Source of the DNA: HGM04593 sp045636545
GTDB lineage: Bacteria; Bacteroidota; Bacteroidia; Bacteroidales; Bacteroidaceae
Assembly: GCA_045636545.1 (NCBI GenBank)
Contig: JAZTXR010000026.1
Location: 1 to 17,222, forward strand
Length of the DNA stretch: 17,222 nt
Reading direction: 5' to 3'
Part shown: in pieces, positions 1 to 6,466 of the stretch
How positions within the stretch are numbered: the stretch's first letter is position 1
How the letters are laid out: each line of letters starts with the position of its first letter
Position numbers and translations under genes: made by a program
Notes under the pieces: generated by a model
What the model was told of the DNA's origin: nothing
Databases searched by the model: none
Seen by the model: the letters and a program-made list of their open reading frames with translations, nothing else

Positions 1-26
1 AGTATATTGACCCACGTAAAGAATAA
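1..26 (+). CDS. 3' end of an upstream gene (partial)
   Basis: The first 26 bases hold an open frame from base 3 (Tyr-Ile-Asp-Pro-Arg-Lys-Glu) closed by TAA at 24-26. The ribosome binding site of the next gene overlaps this stop, which suggests an operon with translational coupling. In other genomes GGGtGRT genes often follow a NifU-like iron-sulfur scaffold gene, so that is a guess for the product. Eight codons cannot prove it. Confidence 0.4.
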
Positions 27-31
27 GGAGG
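25..31 (+). promoter_or_regulatory. Shine-Dalgarno sequence of the GGGtGRT gene
   Basis: AAGGAGG sits 9 bases before the ATG at 41. It is a full match to the anti-SD. This is notable because most other starts in the window have no clear SD, as is common in Bacteroidota. It fixes the start of the gene. Confidence 0.8.
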
Positions 32-40
32 AAACAAGCT

Positions 41-1051
41 ATGATAAGACCCGTAAAATTTGAAAGTCAGGATCGTCGTATCAAGCAGATCCTCGCTGTA
101 CTTAACGAGAACGGTATCGCTTCTATCGAAGAGGCAAACGAGATTTGCGAGCAGTATGGTATCGACCCTTACAAGATTTGTGAGGAGACACAGCCAATCT
201 GTTTCGAGAACGCAAAGTGGGCTTACGTTGTAGGTGCTGCCATTGCATTGAAGAAGGGTTGCGCAAACGCAGCTGATGCTGCCGAGGCTATCGGTCTTGG
301 CTTGCAGGCATTCTGTATCCCAGGTTCAGTAGCTGATGACCGCAAGGTAGGTATCGGCCACGGTAACCTCGCTGCACGTCTTCTCCGCGAGGAGACAAAG
401 TGTTTCGCTTTCTTGGCAGGTCACGAGTCATTCGCAGCTGCAGAAGGTGCCATCAAGATTGCCGCTAAGGCAGACAAGGTACGTAAGGAGCCACTCCGTT
501 GTATCTTGAACGGTCTTGGCAAGGATGCTGCACAGATCATCTCACGTATCAACGGTTTCACATACGTACAGACAGAGTTCGACTACTTCACAGGTGAGTT
601 GAAAGTCGTACGCGAAATCGCATACAGCGATGGTCCTCGTGCAAAGGTACGTTGCTATGGTGCTGACGACGTTCGCGAAGGTGTAGCTATCATGTGGAAG
701 GAAGGCGTTGACGTATCTATCACAGGTAACTCAACCAACCCGACACGTTTCCAGCACCCTGTTGCAGGTACATACAAGAAAGAGCGCGTACTCGCAGGTC
801 AGAACTACTTCTCAGTAGCTTCAGGTGGTGGTACAGGTCGTACACTTCACCCAGACAACATGGCTGCAGGTCCTGCATCTTACGGTATGACCGACACAAT
901 GGGCCGTATGCACTCAGACGCTCAGTTCGCAGGTTCTTCTTCAGTTCCGGCACACGTTGAGATGATGGGCTTCCTCGGTATCGGTAACAACCCAATGGTT
1001 GGTGCAACTGTTGCTATCGCAGTTGATATCGCTGGCGCATTGAGCAAGTAA
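41..1051 (+). CDS. GGGtGRT family protein
   Basis: This 336-residue protein carries the signature that names its family, GGGTGRT at residues 262-268, followed by LHPDN. It has no signal peptide and no clear membrane segment, so it is probably cytoplasmic. Other dense conserved stretches are the glycine-rich IGHGNLAARLL near 105-115 and the C-terminal GFLGIGNNPMVGATVA near 310-325. The family is found mostly in anaerobes. Its biochemical role is not established to my knowledge; neighbourhood with NifU-like scaffold proteins suggests a link to iron-sulfur metabolism, which is inference. The start is set by the strong SD at 25-31, and an upstream gene ends right on that SD. A strong terminator follows, so this is the last gene of its operon. 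The family assignment is very safe; the function is unknown. Confidence 0.93.
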   Translation: MIRPVKFESQDRRIKQILAVLNENGIASIEEANEICEQYGIDPYKICEETQPICFENAKWAYVVGAAIALKKGCANAADAAEAIGLGLQAFCIPGSVADDRKVGIGHGNLAARLLREETKCFAFLAGHESFAAAEGAIKIAAKADKVRKEPLRCILNGLGKDAAQIISRINGFTYVQTEFDYFTGELKVVREIAYSDGPRAKVRCYGADDVREGVAIMWKEGVDVSITGNSTNPTRFQHPVAGTYKKERVLAGQNYFSVASGGGTGRTLHPDNMAAGPASYGMTDTMGRMHSDAQFAGSSSVPAHVEMMGFLGIGNNPMVGATVAIAVDIAGALSK

Positions 1052-1076
1052 ATCTTATTGATTTATAATATTTTAG

Positions 1077-1111
1077 AGAGAGTTATCCTTTTTAGGGTGA
1101 CTCTCTTTTTT
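1077..1111 (+). terminator. Rho-independent terminator of the GGGtGRT operon
   Basis: A 12-bp stem (1077-1088 with 1095-1106, two G-U pairs) closes a 6-nt loop. It runs into a T tract at 1106-1111. It starts 25 bases after the stop codon at 1051. Confidence 0.9.
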
Positions 1112-1191
1112 GCTTCCCCTTTCAATGCAACCGACTTATAAACTTCAACACCACTACCCCAATGAAAGTTATAATTTAAGGCTCAATTTTT

Positions 1192-1423
1192 CTTGTGACG
1201 GTATAAGTTGATTTACCCTTATTTTTACTATAAAAACGCCCAAAAACGACTATTTTTGCGACGGTTTTGTGACGGTGTCCGACACCGTCCGAAAAATCAA
1301 CATAAATCACTGTTACATAACAAAATACACCTCCCTTTACTTCTTTTTAAGCATAGGCAAAGTTTGGTATTACTTTTATAAGAAACAACACTTTTTTCAG
1401 CGAAGTTAAACACCGTCCGGAAA
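1192..1423. repeat. Cluster of GACGGT-type short repeats and a 19-bp palindrome
   Basis: TTGTGACGGT-like 11-mers occur at 1192-1202, 1255-1265 (TTTGCGACGGT) and 1266-1276 (TTTGTGACGGT). The last runs into the palindrome GACGGTGTC-C-GACACCGTC at 1271-1289. The 10-mer ACACCGTCCG occurs at 1282-1291 and again at 1410-1419. The surroundings are AT-rich and I see no convincing gene. The pattern could be protein binding sites or the scar of an integrated element. I cannot assign a function. Confidence 0.5.
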
Positions 1424-1487
1424 GTTCTCATATAACTTCATCTACCACACATCTTAAAATCTCTCATTTTTATACCCCCTACTAAAA

Positions 1488-1821
1488 ATCGAGTAGGTCG
1501 GGAAACGAAAGTTTTCTGACCTGCTTTCGTTTCCTTTCCTCTCACACCACCGTACGTACCGTTCGGAATACGTCCTATCGTCTTGGGAAGAGAGTTCCTC
1601 TTCGGACATCTAGCTACTAAAGATGCAGAACATATTTCTTCTTGGCAACGCCCTCGTACGGTTCGGTCCTTCGCCATGTATTGCACGAATACGGCTACTT
1701 CGACCTCGGTTGACTTCTAGATTGTTACTATCCTAAAAGGACTTGCAAGTCGCTAGAGGGTTCGTCGGCAACTACGCCCCGAATGGACTTTCACCACAGA
1801 TATATGACATGCCCGTCATAC
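1488..1821 (-). ncRNA. ORF-less group IIC intron-like RNA, probably a relic
   Basis: Read on the minus strand, the 334-nt element starts GTATG at 1821 and has the domain I-type motif GTGGTGAAAGTCC. Near its end comes the 3' part of a domain V hairpin (CCGAACGGTACGTACGGTGG, about 1546-1565) followed by TGTGAGAGG. It closes with CCTACTCGAT at 1497-1488. From memory, the Oceanobacillus iheyensis group IIC intron has nearly the same domain V 3' strand and the same 3' end. The domain VI position holds a hairpin (GAAACGAAAG/CTTTCGTTTC). Placement fits class C: it lies right after a terminator hairpin and its TTTCTTT, and the 3' flank resumes with TTTT. There is no reverse transcriptase gene. The 5' strand of domain V (AGGACGTAT instead of ACCGCCGTAT) cannot form the lower stem or the CGC triad, so it is probably dead or dependent on unusual pairing. 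Confidence 0.75.
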
Positions 1822-1861
1822 AAAGAAACCCGCCATTGACGTGGATTTTGTCAATGACGGG
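1822..1861 (-). terminator. Terminator of the TonB-dependent receptor gene
   Basis: On the minus strand a 12-bp stem (1861-1850 with 1840-1829, one G-U pair) and a 9-nt loop are followed by TTTCTTT at 1828-1822. The other strand has a C-A mismatch in the stem, so the orientation is minus. The intron-like RNA begins at the very next base. Confidence 0.85.
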
Positions 1862-1902
1862 CAGCTTTCTTTGTTCTAAAATTATATCGAACTCACGTTA
1901 TT

Positions 1903-4900
1903 TTAGAATGTGACACGAAGACCGAGTTGCATTCTCCAACGTGAATAATAATCATCGATAGACTTATCTGTTGAGAAGTATGAGAATGTAGGAGTAACTT
2001 CGCCCGCATCGCTGACACTTATGCTTGAAACCGTGAGTGGCGAGTATGAATTGACATTTGCGTAATACTTGCCCCAATTCTTGTTCAAAAGGTTTGCCAG
2101 ATTCATTACATTCCACATAAGCGTAATCTTGCTACCACGCTTTACATTGTAACAGAAGTCTTGCGATATGCTGAGGTCGAACTGATGTTCGAATGGCATA
2201 CGGAACTGGTTGCGCTCAGAATACTTACCACGATTCTCACGCATATTCTTGTCGCTCATAATGAATGCCTCAAAGTCTGCCTTATCCTTCTCGCTCTTCC
2301 AATTCATATTGTCCATATCTTCCTTAGTTGGAATATATATCAAGTCGTTGCCATTGTAACCGTCACCGTTGATTGAGTAACCGCCACCCGCCTTTGAATC
2401 GAGGTTATTTTTAAAATAATAAGTGAGCGAGTATGGCTGGCCCGATTTTCCCTCATATACAAGTGAAGCATGAGTTGACCAACGCTTATTCTTGCCGTAG
2501 CTCTTATTATAGTTGATAGAAGCCATGACACGGTGTGGAATATCGAAGCCCGAAACGGCCAAGCCCGGAGCATTGGTGTTGCGAGCATAGTTGTACTTCC
2601 AGTTAGAGTAAGCTACTGATGATGTACCGTCAAACATAGTGTATGAGTGACCGAATGTATAGGCTGCATCAAAACTTAAACCCCAACGGAAACTCTTCTT
2701 GAGCTGAGCCGTGAGCGAGTATGTGTAACCTCGGTTGGTGTTAGTCATATAAATAACGTCGGAGTAAGAGGTCACCTTCTTGTAGACAGGTGTGCCAGAA
2801 GCCGAGTTGCCGGGAACAGCTGTAAAGTCGGCGCCGGTAGTTTGATAAGCGATATTCGTAACGTAGAGGTCATTCAAACTCTTGGAGTATAGAGCCTCCA
2901 ATGTAGCCTGCCAGCCAGCACCAAAGTTGATATCGGTTGCAAAGTTAACACGGAACACCTGTGGATATTTAAAGTTCTTGTCTACAACATTTATTGTAGA
3001 AGATGAAGCCTTGAAACCCATATTCTTGACATCCTCGCCTGTGACATTCTGACCGAAAGCAGGATTCTTGGCCTGGTCATAGGACTTGATAGAAACCTGC
3101 TCCATGCCATTGTTTGAGAAATTGTTCGATATCCACACGAATGGCACGCGTCCGGTGAAAAGACCGGCACCACCACGCAACAACACATTGTGTTTCTTGT
3201 CGGCATACCAACGGAAACCAACACGTGGAGAAAAGAGAACCTTACCCGATGGGACATCACCTGTACGCACGTCATACATTTTCGCCAAAGCAGAATTGTT
3301 GAACTCTTCGTTTGCCGTTGGTTTGTCCAACATTACAGGAATGTCGGCACGCACACCGTATGTCAAGGTAAAATTGTCGTTTGCGCACCACTCATCCTGA
3401 ACGTACAGACCAAACTGCGCCGCGCCAAACTTACCACCCCAGTTACCATCCTCGTCCAAATCGGTGGTATTGAAGTATGTATAAGAGAAGCTATTTGCTT
3501 TATTGTTGCGGAAATCCTCCAACGAGTTAAACGACCAGTTACCAGTTGCGTTCTGGGCATATACATTATACATTTTATAGAACTCATTGTGAGTACCAAA
3601 GGTAACAACGTGGTTACCCTTGTACCAAGTGAGGTTGTCCGTCAGGGTGAATATATCCTGATCAAGCTTGTTTGCGTGAGAACAATACTCAGTACCCATA
3701 TAGATAGTATTGTTGCGGTTCGAGCCGGTGCTTGTTGGGTTGGTGATGGTTACAGAGACATTTGGTGCACCTTCAGGGGCGTGAGCCTCACGCCAGTCGC
3801 GAACACGAGTCCAACCAGCACGCAGCTCGTTCGAAAGTGTGTTGGTGAAGCGCGACTGCAACTCGGCAACTAATGAGTGCGTGCGGTTAACTTGGTCATA
3901 CGAAGCATCGTTAAAGTTGTAGGAACTTGCCGATGTGGTGTAACGGTCCTTGTTTGCGCCCGAGAAGCTGTATCGCACCATCAGCTTATGGTCCTTATTG
4001 ATGTTCCAGTCAATACGTGCCATCGCGTTTGCCGACCATAGCTTGGGGATATGCGGCTTGTAGGTGTCATCAAGTGCGTAACCTGTGTGCTGCTCGTAGA
4101 TTTGTGCGAGCTCCTTAATCTGCTCTGCTGTAACGAAACCATCTACAGACTGAGAGTAATCGGTCCCGGGTGTTTTGTTGTTGTAATACTCACCGCTCAC
4201 GAAGAAAAAGAGTTTATCCTTGATGATAGGGCCACCCAATGTTGCACCATAAGTCTGAGTCGTTTGATCAGAGATAGCCTGACCATTGGCACCCCTGCCT
4301 ACCAAATCTTGATTGCGGAAATATGAGTAAGCAGAGCTTTTATAGGTATTGGTACCGGACTTGGTAACAGCGTTAATGCCACCCCCCGTAAAACCACTCT
4401 GGCGGACATCATAAGGAGCAATTACCACTTGCACCTCTTCAATAGTCTCCATCGACACAGGGCTTGCATCGGCCTGACCGCCATTTGTACCCGATGCAGT
4501 AAGACCAAAGACATCGTTTGATACGGTACCGTCAATCAAGAATGAATTGTAGCGGTTGTTAGTACCCGCAAATGAGACTCCACCCTTTGAACCCTTTGTA
4601 AGTGATGCCATAGGGGACAATCGGGCAATGTCAGCAATGCTACGGTCCGTGGTTGGGATGTTGTTCAGGACTTCACGATTGAAGTTCGCGCCGGCCCCCG
4701 TCTTGCCAGCCTCGAAGCGGTCATCTCCTGTACTGATAACCACAACAGCATCAAGCAACATACCATCTTTAAGCTTCACGTCAAAAGTATATGGCTCGCC
4801 CAAGCTCAAAGTGATATCCGTAAGTTCTACGGTCTCATAGCCCACATAAGAGACCGTAAGCTTATAAGGGCCGCCGGTACGCATACCCTGAAGATGGTAA

Positions 4901-5088
4901 CGACCATCGGGGTTGGTAACAGTAGCATAGCGGGTACCTGATGGGGTGTGAACAGCCACTATGGTAGCAGCTACCAACATTTCGCCGTTAGTGTCCATAA
5001 CCCTACCATTAATACTCGATGTTGTAGTCTGCGCACTAAGCGAAAAAACAACTACAATTGAGAATAACAATGCGAAAAATTTCCTCAT
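1903..5088 (-). CDS. Oar-like TonB-dependent outer membrane receptor
   Basis: This 1061-residue outer membrane protein imports a ligand across the outer membrane with energy from TonB-ExbBD. Residues 1-19 form a signal peptide that probably ends at SLSA|Q. Residues about 24-110 are a carboxypeptidase-regulatory-like beta-sandwich (INGRVMDTNGEMLVAATI, YKLTVSYVGYE). The plug follows at about 115-245, with AGANFNREVLNNIPTTDRSI and SFAGTNNRYNSFLIDG. The rest is a long beta-barrel ending in GLRVTF, with the terminal Phe typical of barrel assembly. The layout matches Oar-type receptors rather than SusC: no TonB box typical of SusC is obvious and there is no SusD gene beside it. The substrate cannot be told; Oar relatives have been linked to peptide or protein uptake. 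The gene stands alone with its own promoter and terminator. Confidence 0.92.
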   Translation of the reverse strand: MRKFFALLFSIVVVFSLSAQTTTSSINGRVMDTNGEMLVAATIVAVHTPSGTRYATVTNPDGRYHLQGMRTGGPYKLTVSYVGYETVELTDITLSLGEPYTFDVKLKDGMLLDAVVVISTGDDRFEAGKTGAGANFNREVLNNIPTTDRSIADIARLSPMASLTKGSKGGVSFAGTNNRYNSFLIDGTVSNDVFGLTASGTNGGQADASPVSMETIEEVQVVIAPYDVRQSGFTGGGINAVTKSGTNTYKSSAYSYFRNQDLVGRGANGQAISDQTTQTYGATLGGPIIKDKLFFFVSGEYYNNKTPGTDYSQSVDGFVTAEQIKELAQIYEQHTGYALDDTYKPHIPKLWSANAMARIDWNINKDHKLMVRYSFSGANKDRYTTSASSYNFNDASYDQVNRTHSLVAELQSRFTNTLSNELRAGWTRVRDWREAHAPEGAPNVSVTITNPTSTGSNRNNTIYMGTEYCSHANKLDQDIFTLTDNLTWYKGNHVVTFGTHNEFYKMYNVYAQNATGNWSFNSLEDFRNNKANSFSYTYFNTTDLDEDGNWGGKFGAAQFGLYVQDEWCANDNFTLTYGVRADIPVMLDKPTANEEFNNSALAKMYDVRTGDVPSGKVLFSPRVGFRWYADKKHNVLLRGGAGLFTGRVPFVWISNNFSNNGMEQVSIKSYDQAKNPAFGQNVTGEDVKNMGFKASSSTINVVDKNFKYPQVFRVNFATDINFGAGWQATLEALYSKSLNDLYVTNIAYQTTGADFTAVPGNSASGTPVYKKVTSYSDVIYMTNTNRGYTYSLTAQLKKSFRWGLSFDAAYTFGHSYTMFDGTSSVAYSNWKYNYARNTNAPGLAVSGFDIPHRVMASINYNKSYGKNKRWSTHASLVYEGKSGQPYSLTYYFKNNLDSKAGGGYSINGDGYNGNDLIYIPTKEDMDNMNWKSEKDKADFEAFIMSDKNMRENRGKYSERNQFRMPFEHQFDLSISQDFCYNVKRGSKITLMWNVMNLANLLNKNWGKYYANVNSYSPLTVSSISVSDAGEVTPTFSYFSTDKSIDDYYSRWRMQLGLRVTF

Positions 5089-5128
5089 CTTAATTTGAAT
5101 TAAGTCAATACAATCTGTTAATTATATG

Positions 5129-5159
5129 CAAATTTAGTTATTTATTCCAAAATTGGAAA
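5129..5159 (-). promoter_or_regulatory. Bacteroidota sigma-70 promoter of the TonB receptor gene
   Basis: On the minus strand TAAATTTG (5136-5129) matches the -7 consensus TAnnTTTG. A TTTC -33 element lies 19 bases upstream (5159-5156). The -7 box is about 40 bases before the ATG at 5088. Confidence 0.7.
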
Positions 5160-5165
5160 CCAAAA

Positions 5166-5189
5166 TGCGACCATTTCCGGGTGGTCGCA
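5166..5189. repeat. Short hairpin upstream of the TonB receptor promoter
   Basis: An 8-bp perfect inverted repeat (TGCGACCA at 5166-5173, TGGTCGCA at 5182-5189) encloses an 8-nt loop. It lies just upstream of the receptor promoter and downstream of the orphan fragment. It could be an operator or a weak terminator. Neither strand has a convincing T tract. Confidence 0.45.
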
Positions 5190-5253
5190 AATTATTATTA
5201 AAGCTTTTTGTACAACTGCCGATTGGGAGAGACCAAACGACAGCCGGCCATGG

Positions 5254-5388
5254 CTAGTTCAGAAAAAATTTGCCTGAGGAAATTGATGCTTTCATATGTT
5301 CATAACGATAGTTGAATAGCGCCTCTGTATGTTTTTCTACATCCGTGTATTGCAGACACTCCTGTATATAGGCTCTAAACAAAGAGAG
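5254..5388 (-). pseudogene. 44-residue orphan 3' gene fragment
   Basis: An open frame on the minus strand encodes LFRAYIQECLQYTDVEKHTE... and ends in GKFFLN with TAG at 5256-5254. Composition and amino-acid use look coding, with a probable helix rich in Tyr, Glu and His. It has no start codon at its 5' end. The frame runs straight into the edge of the MITE-like element at 5386 and hits a TGA inside it. I read it as the tail of a gene whose 5' part was lost when the element inserted or recombined. I do not recognise the family. A chance open frame of this length is possible. Confidence 0.35.
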
Positions 5389-5484
5389 GGTGACTCAAAA
5401 GTCATTTTGCAAAGAGAACAACCCTGTCACTTCAAACTCTGACAGGAATTTATAGTTCTAAAAGTGGGCTTTTGGGTCAGCCTC
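5386..5484. mobile_element. MITE-like element 1 (99 bp)
   Basis: The left end reads GAGGGTGACTCAAAAG (5386-5401). The right end, inverted, reads GAGGCTGACCCAAAAG (5484-5469), which gives 16-bp terminal inverted repeats with two mismatches. Inside is a 7-bp hairpin CCTGTCA/TGACAGG (5423-5429, 5440-5446). There is no coding capacity. Related ends occur at 7675-7760. Ends of this form resemble those of DDE-transposase IS elements in Bacteroidales. It also lies just past the carbonic anhydrase stop, where its folding could help to end transcription. Confidence 0.6.
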
Positions 5485-5509
5485 ATCCTTAAATCTCTCC
5501 AGTCTGCTA

Positions 5510-6172
5510 TCATTCAAGAGAAACCTTGCCTGTGTTCACGTCATAATAGGCAGCTTTCACCATCAGTTCGCCCTTTTCTATCTTTTCGGCAACGTGAGGA
5601 TATGCAATGATACGCTCTACCTGGATGTGGGTGTGATGACGGATTGCAGCATCAAGACAATCCATTTTACCGACATAGTCACTCACATCGTCACGTATTG
5701 TACCAAGCAGGTGCCCTATGTTGCCGTGCTCCTCCTCACCCTCGGAAATTGCACCGGTAACTCCACCGCATGAACCATGCCCAAGCACAAGCAGAAGTTT
5801 GACACCAAGATGCCCGATGGCATAATCGACACTACCCATAACCATCTCGCCATTGACATTGTTACCGGCTGTGCGAATAACGAATATGTCACCTATTCCC
5901 TGGTCGAAAAGCAGCTCGACCGGCACGCGCGAATCGGAACAACCGACTACTGCCGCAAAAGGTGCCTGATGAGGAGCGGTCTCCTCCACCCTCTCCATCT
6001 CGCCACGAGGATGAATGCTCTTTTCATTGACATAACGTTCGTTTCCGGCAATAAGCTCGGCCAATGCCTCACCGGGTGTTGACGGCACTGGTGCAGGCTT
6101 TCCACAGCACATTGTAAAGGTCGTTGCCGCCAAAGCAAGACCAACCAGATTGAATAAAAATTTTCTGCTCAT
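5510..6172 (-). CDS. Exported beta-class carbonic anhydrase
   Basis: This 220-residue enzyme interconverts CO2 and bicarbonate. The beta-class active site is complete: zinc ligands Cys78, His132 and Cys135 (in CSDSR and HGSCGG) and the Asp80-Arg82 pair. FVIRTAGNNV and GSVDYAIGHLGVKLLLVLGH are the usual family blocks. Residues 1-21 are a signal sequence (RKFLFNLVGLALAATTFTM). Cys22-Cys23 follow, but the lipobox is poor (FTM|C), so it is either a lipoprotein or a soluble periplasmic protein. Most beta enzymes are cytoplasmic, so the export signal is the unusual part. The gene is monocistronic, with its own promoter, and divergent from the acyltransferase gene. There is no SD before the ATG. The enzyme call is very safe; the cell location is inferred. 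Confidence 0.93.
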   Translation of the reverse strand: MSRKFLFNLVGLALAATTFTMCCGKPAPVPSTPGEALAELIAGNERYVNEKSIHPRGEMERVEETAPHQAPFAAVVGCSDSRVPVELLFDQGIGDIFVIRTAGNNVNGEMVMGSVDYAIGHLGVKLLLVLGHGSCGGVTGAISEGEEEHGNIGHLLGTIRDDVSDYVGKMDCLDAAIRHHTHIQVERIIAYPHVAEKIEKGELMVKAAYYDVNTGKVSLE

Positions 6173-6262
6173 AATATTTTGTATTTAAAACATTTACGAT
6201 ATTTTAACTACCATTCAGCGCACCACCGTCTCACAGGAGACAGAAAATACAGTTTAAAGGTA

Positions 6263-6270
6263 CAAAAATA
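6263..6270 (-). promoter_or_regulatory. Promoter -7 box of the carbonic anhydrase gene
   Basis: TATTTTTG on the minus strand (6270-6263) is a perfect TAnnTTTG. It gives a leader of roughly 80 bases before the ATG at 6172. No clear -33 element is visible at the usual distance. Confidence 0.55.
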
Positions 6271-6406
6271 TTCTATCCGCAAGCACTTTTTTGTGAAAAA
6301 GATTCAACACCCCCGACAGAGAGAGCCAACCGCAACTGCCATTTTTGCTACATTTGAGATATATCAATATTTATATCATGAACCCGCTGTAAAATAATCA
6401 GGTGAA

Positions 6407-6439
6407 TTTGTTATTTCTTGCCACATATACCTATTTTTG
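6407..6439 (+). promoter_or_regulatory. Promoter of the acyltransferase gene
   Basis: TTTG at 6407-6410 and TATTTTTG at 6432-6439, separated by 21 bases, match the Bacteroidota -33/-7 pattern. The expected transcript start near 6447 rules out the in-frame TTG at 6437 as the translation start and favours ATG 6467. Confidence 0.65.
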
Positions 6440-6466
6440 CATAAAATTATTCAACTGAAAAAACAC

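Noticed and set aside
1176..1346. Small minus-strand frame ending FYSKNKGKSTYTVTRKIEP
   Set aside because: It has no good start, no SD and no family I know, and it overlaps the GACGGT repeats. Not supported as a gene.
1438..1686. 82-codon minus-strand frame containing IPNGTYGGVRGKETKAG
   Set aside because: It lies within the intron-like RNA. The protein-like conservation is better explained by the conserved RNA, since the NGTYGGVRG part is the translated domain V.
3190..3873. Long plus-strand frame (227 codons) antisense to the TonB receptor gene
   Set aside because: It is a shadow of the receptor coding frame, with no domain, start signal or family resemblance.
6437..6466. Upstream TTG start for the acyltransferase
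   Set aside because: The TTG is part of the -7 box TATTTTTG, so it would not be in the transcript. ATG 6467 fits the family.
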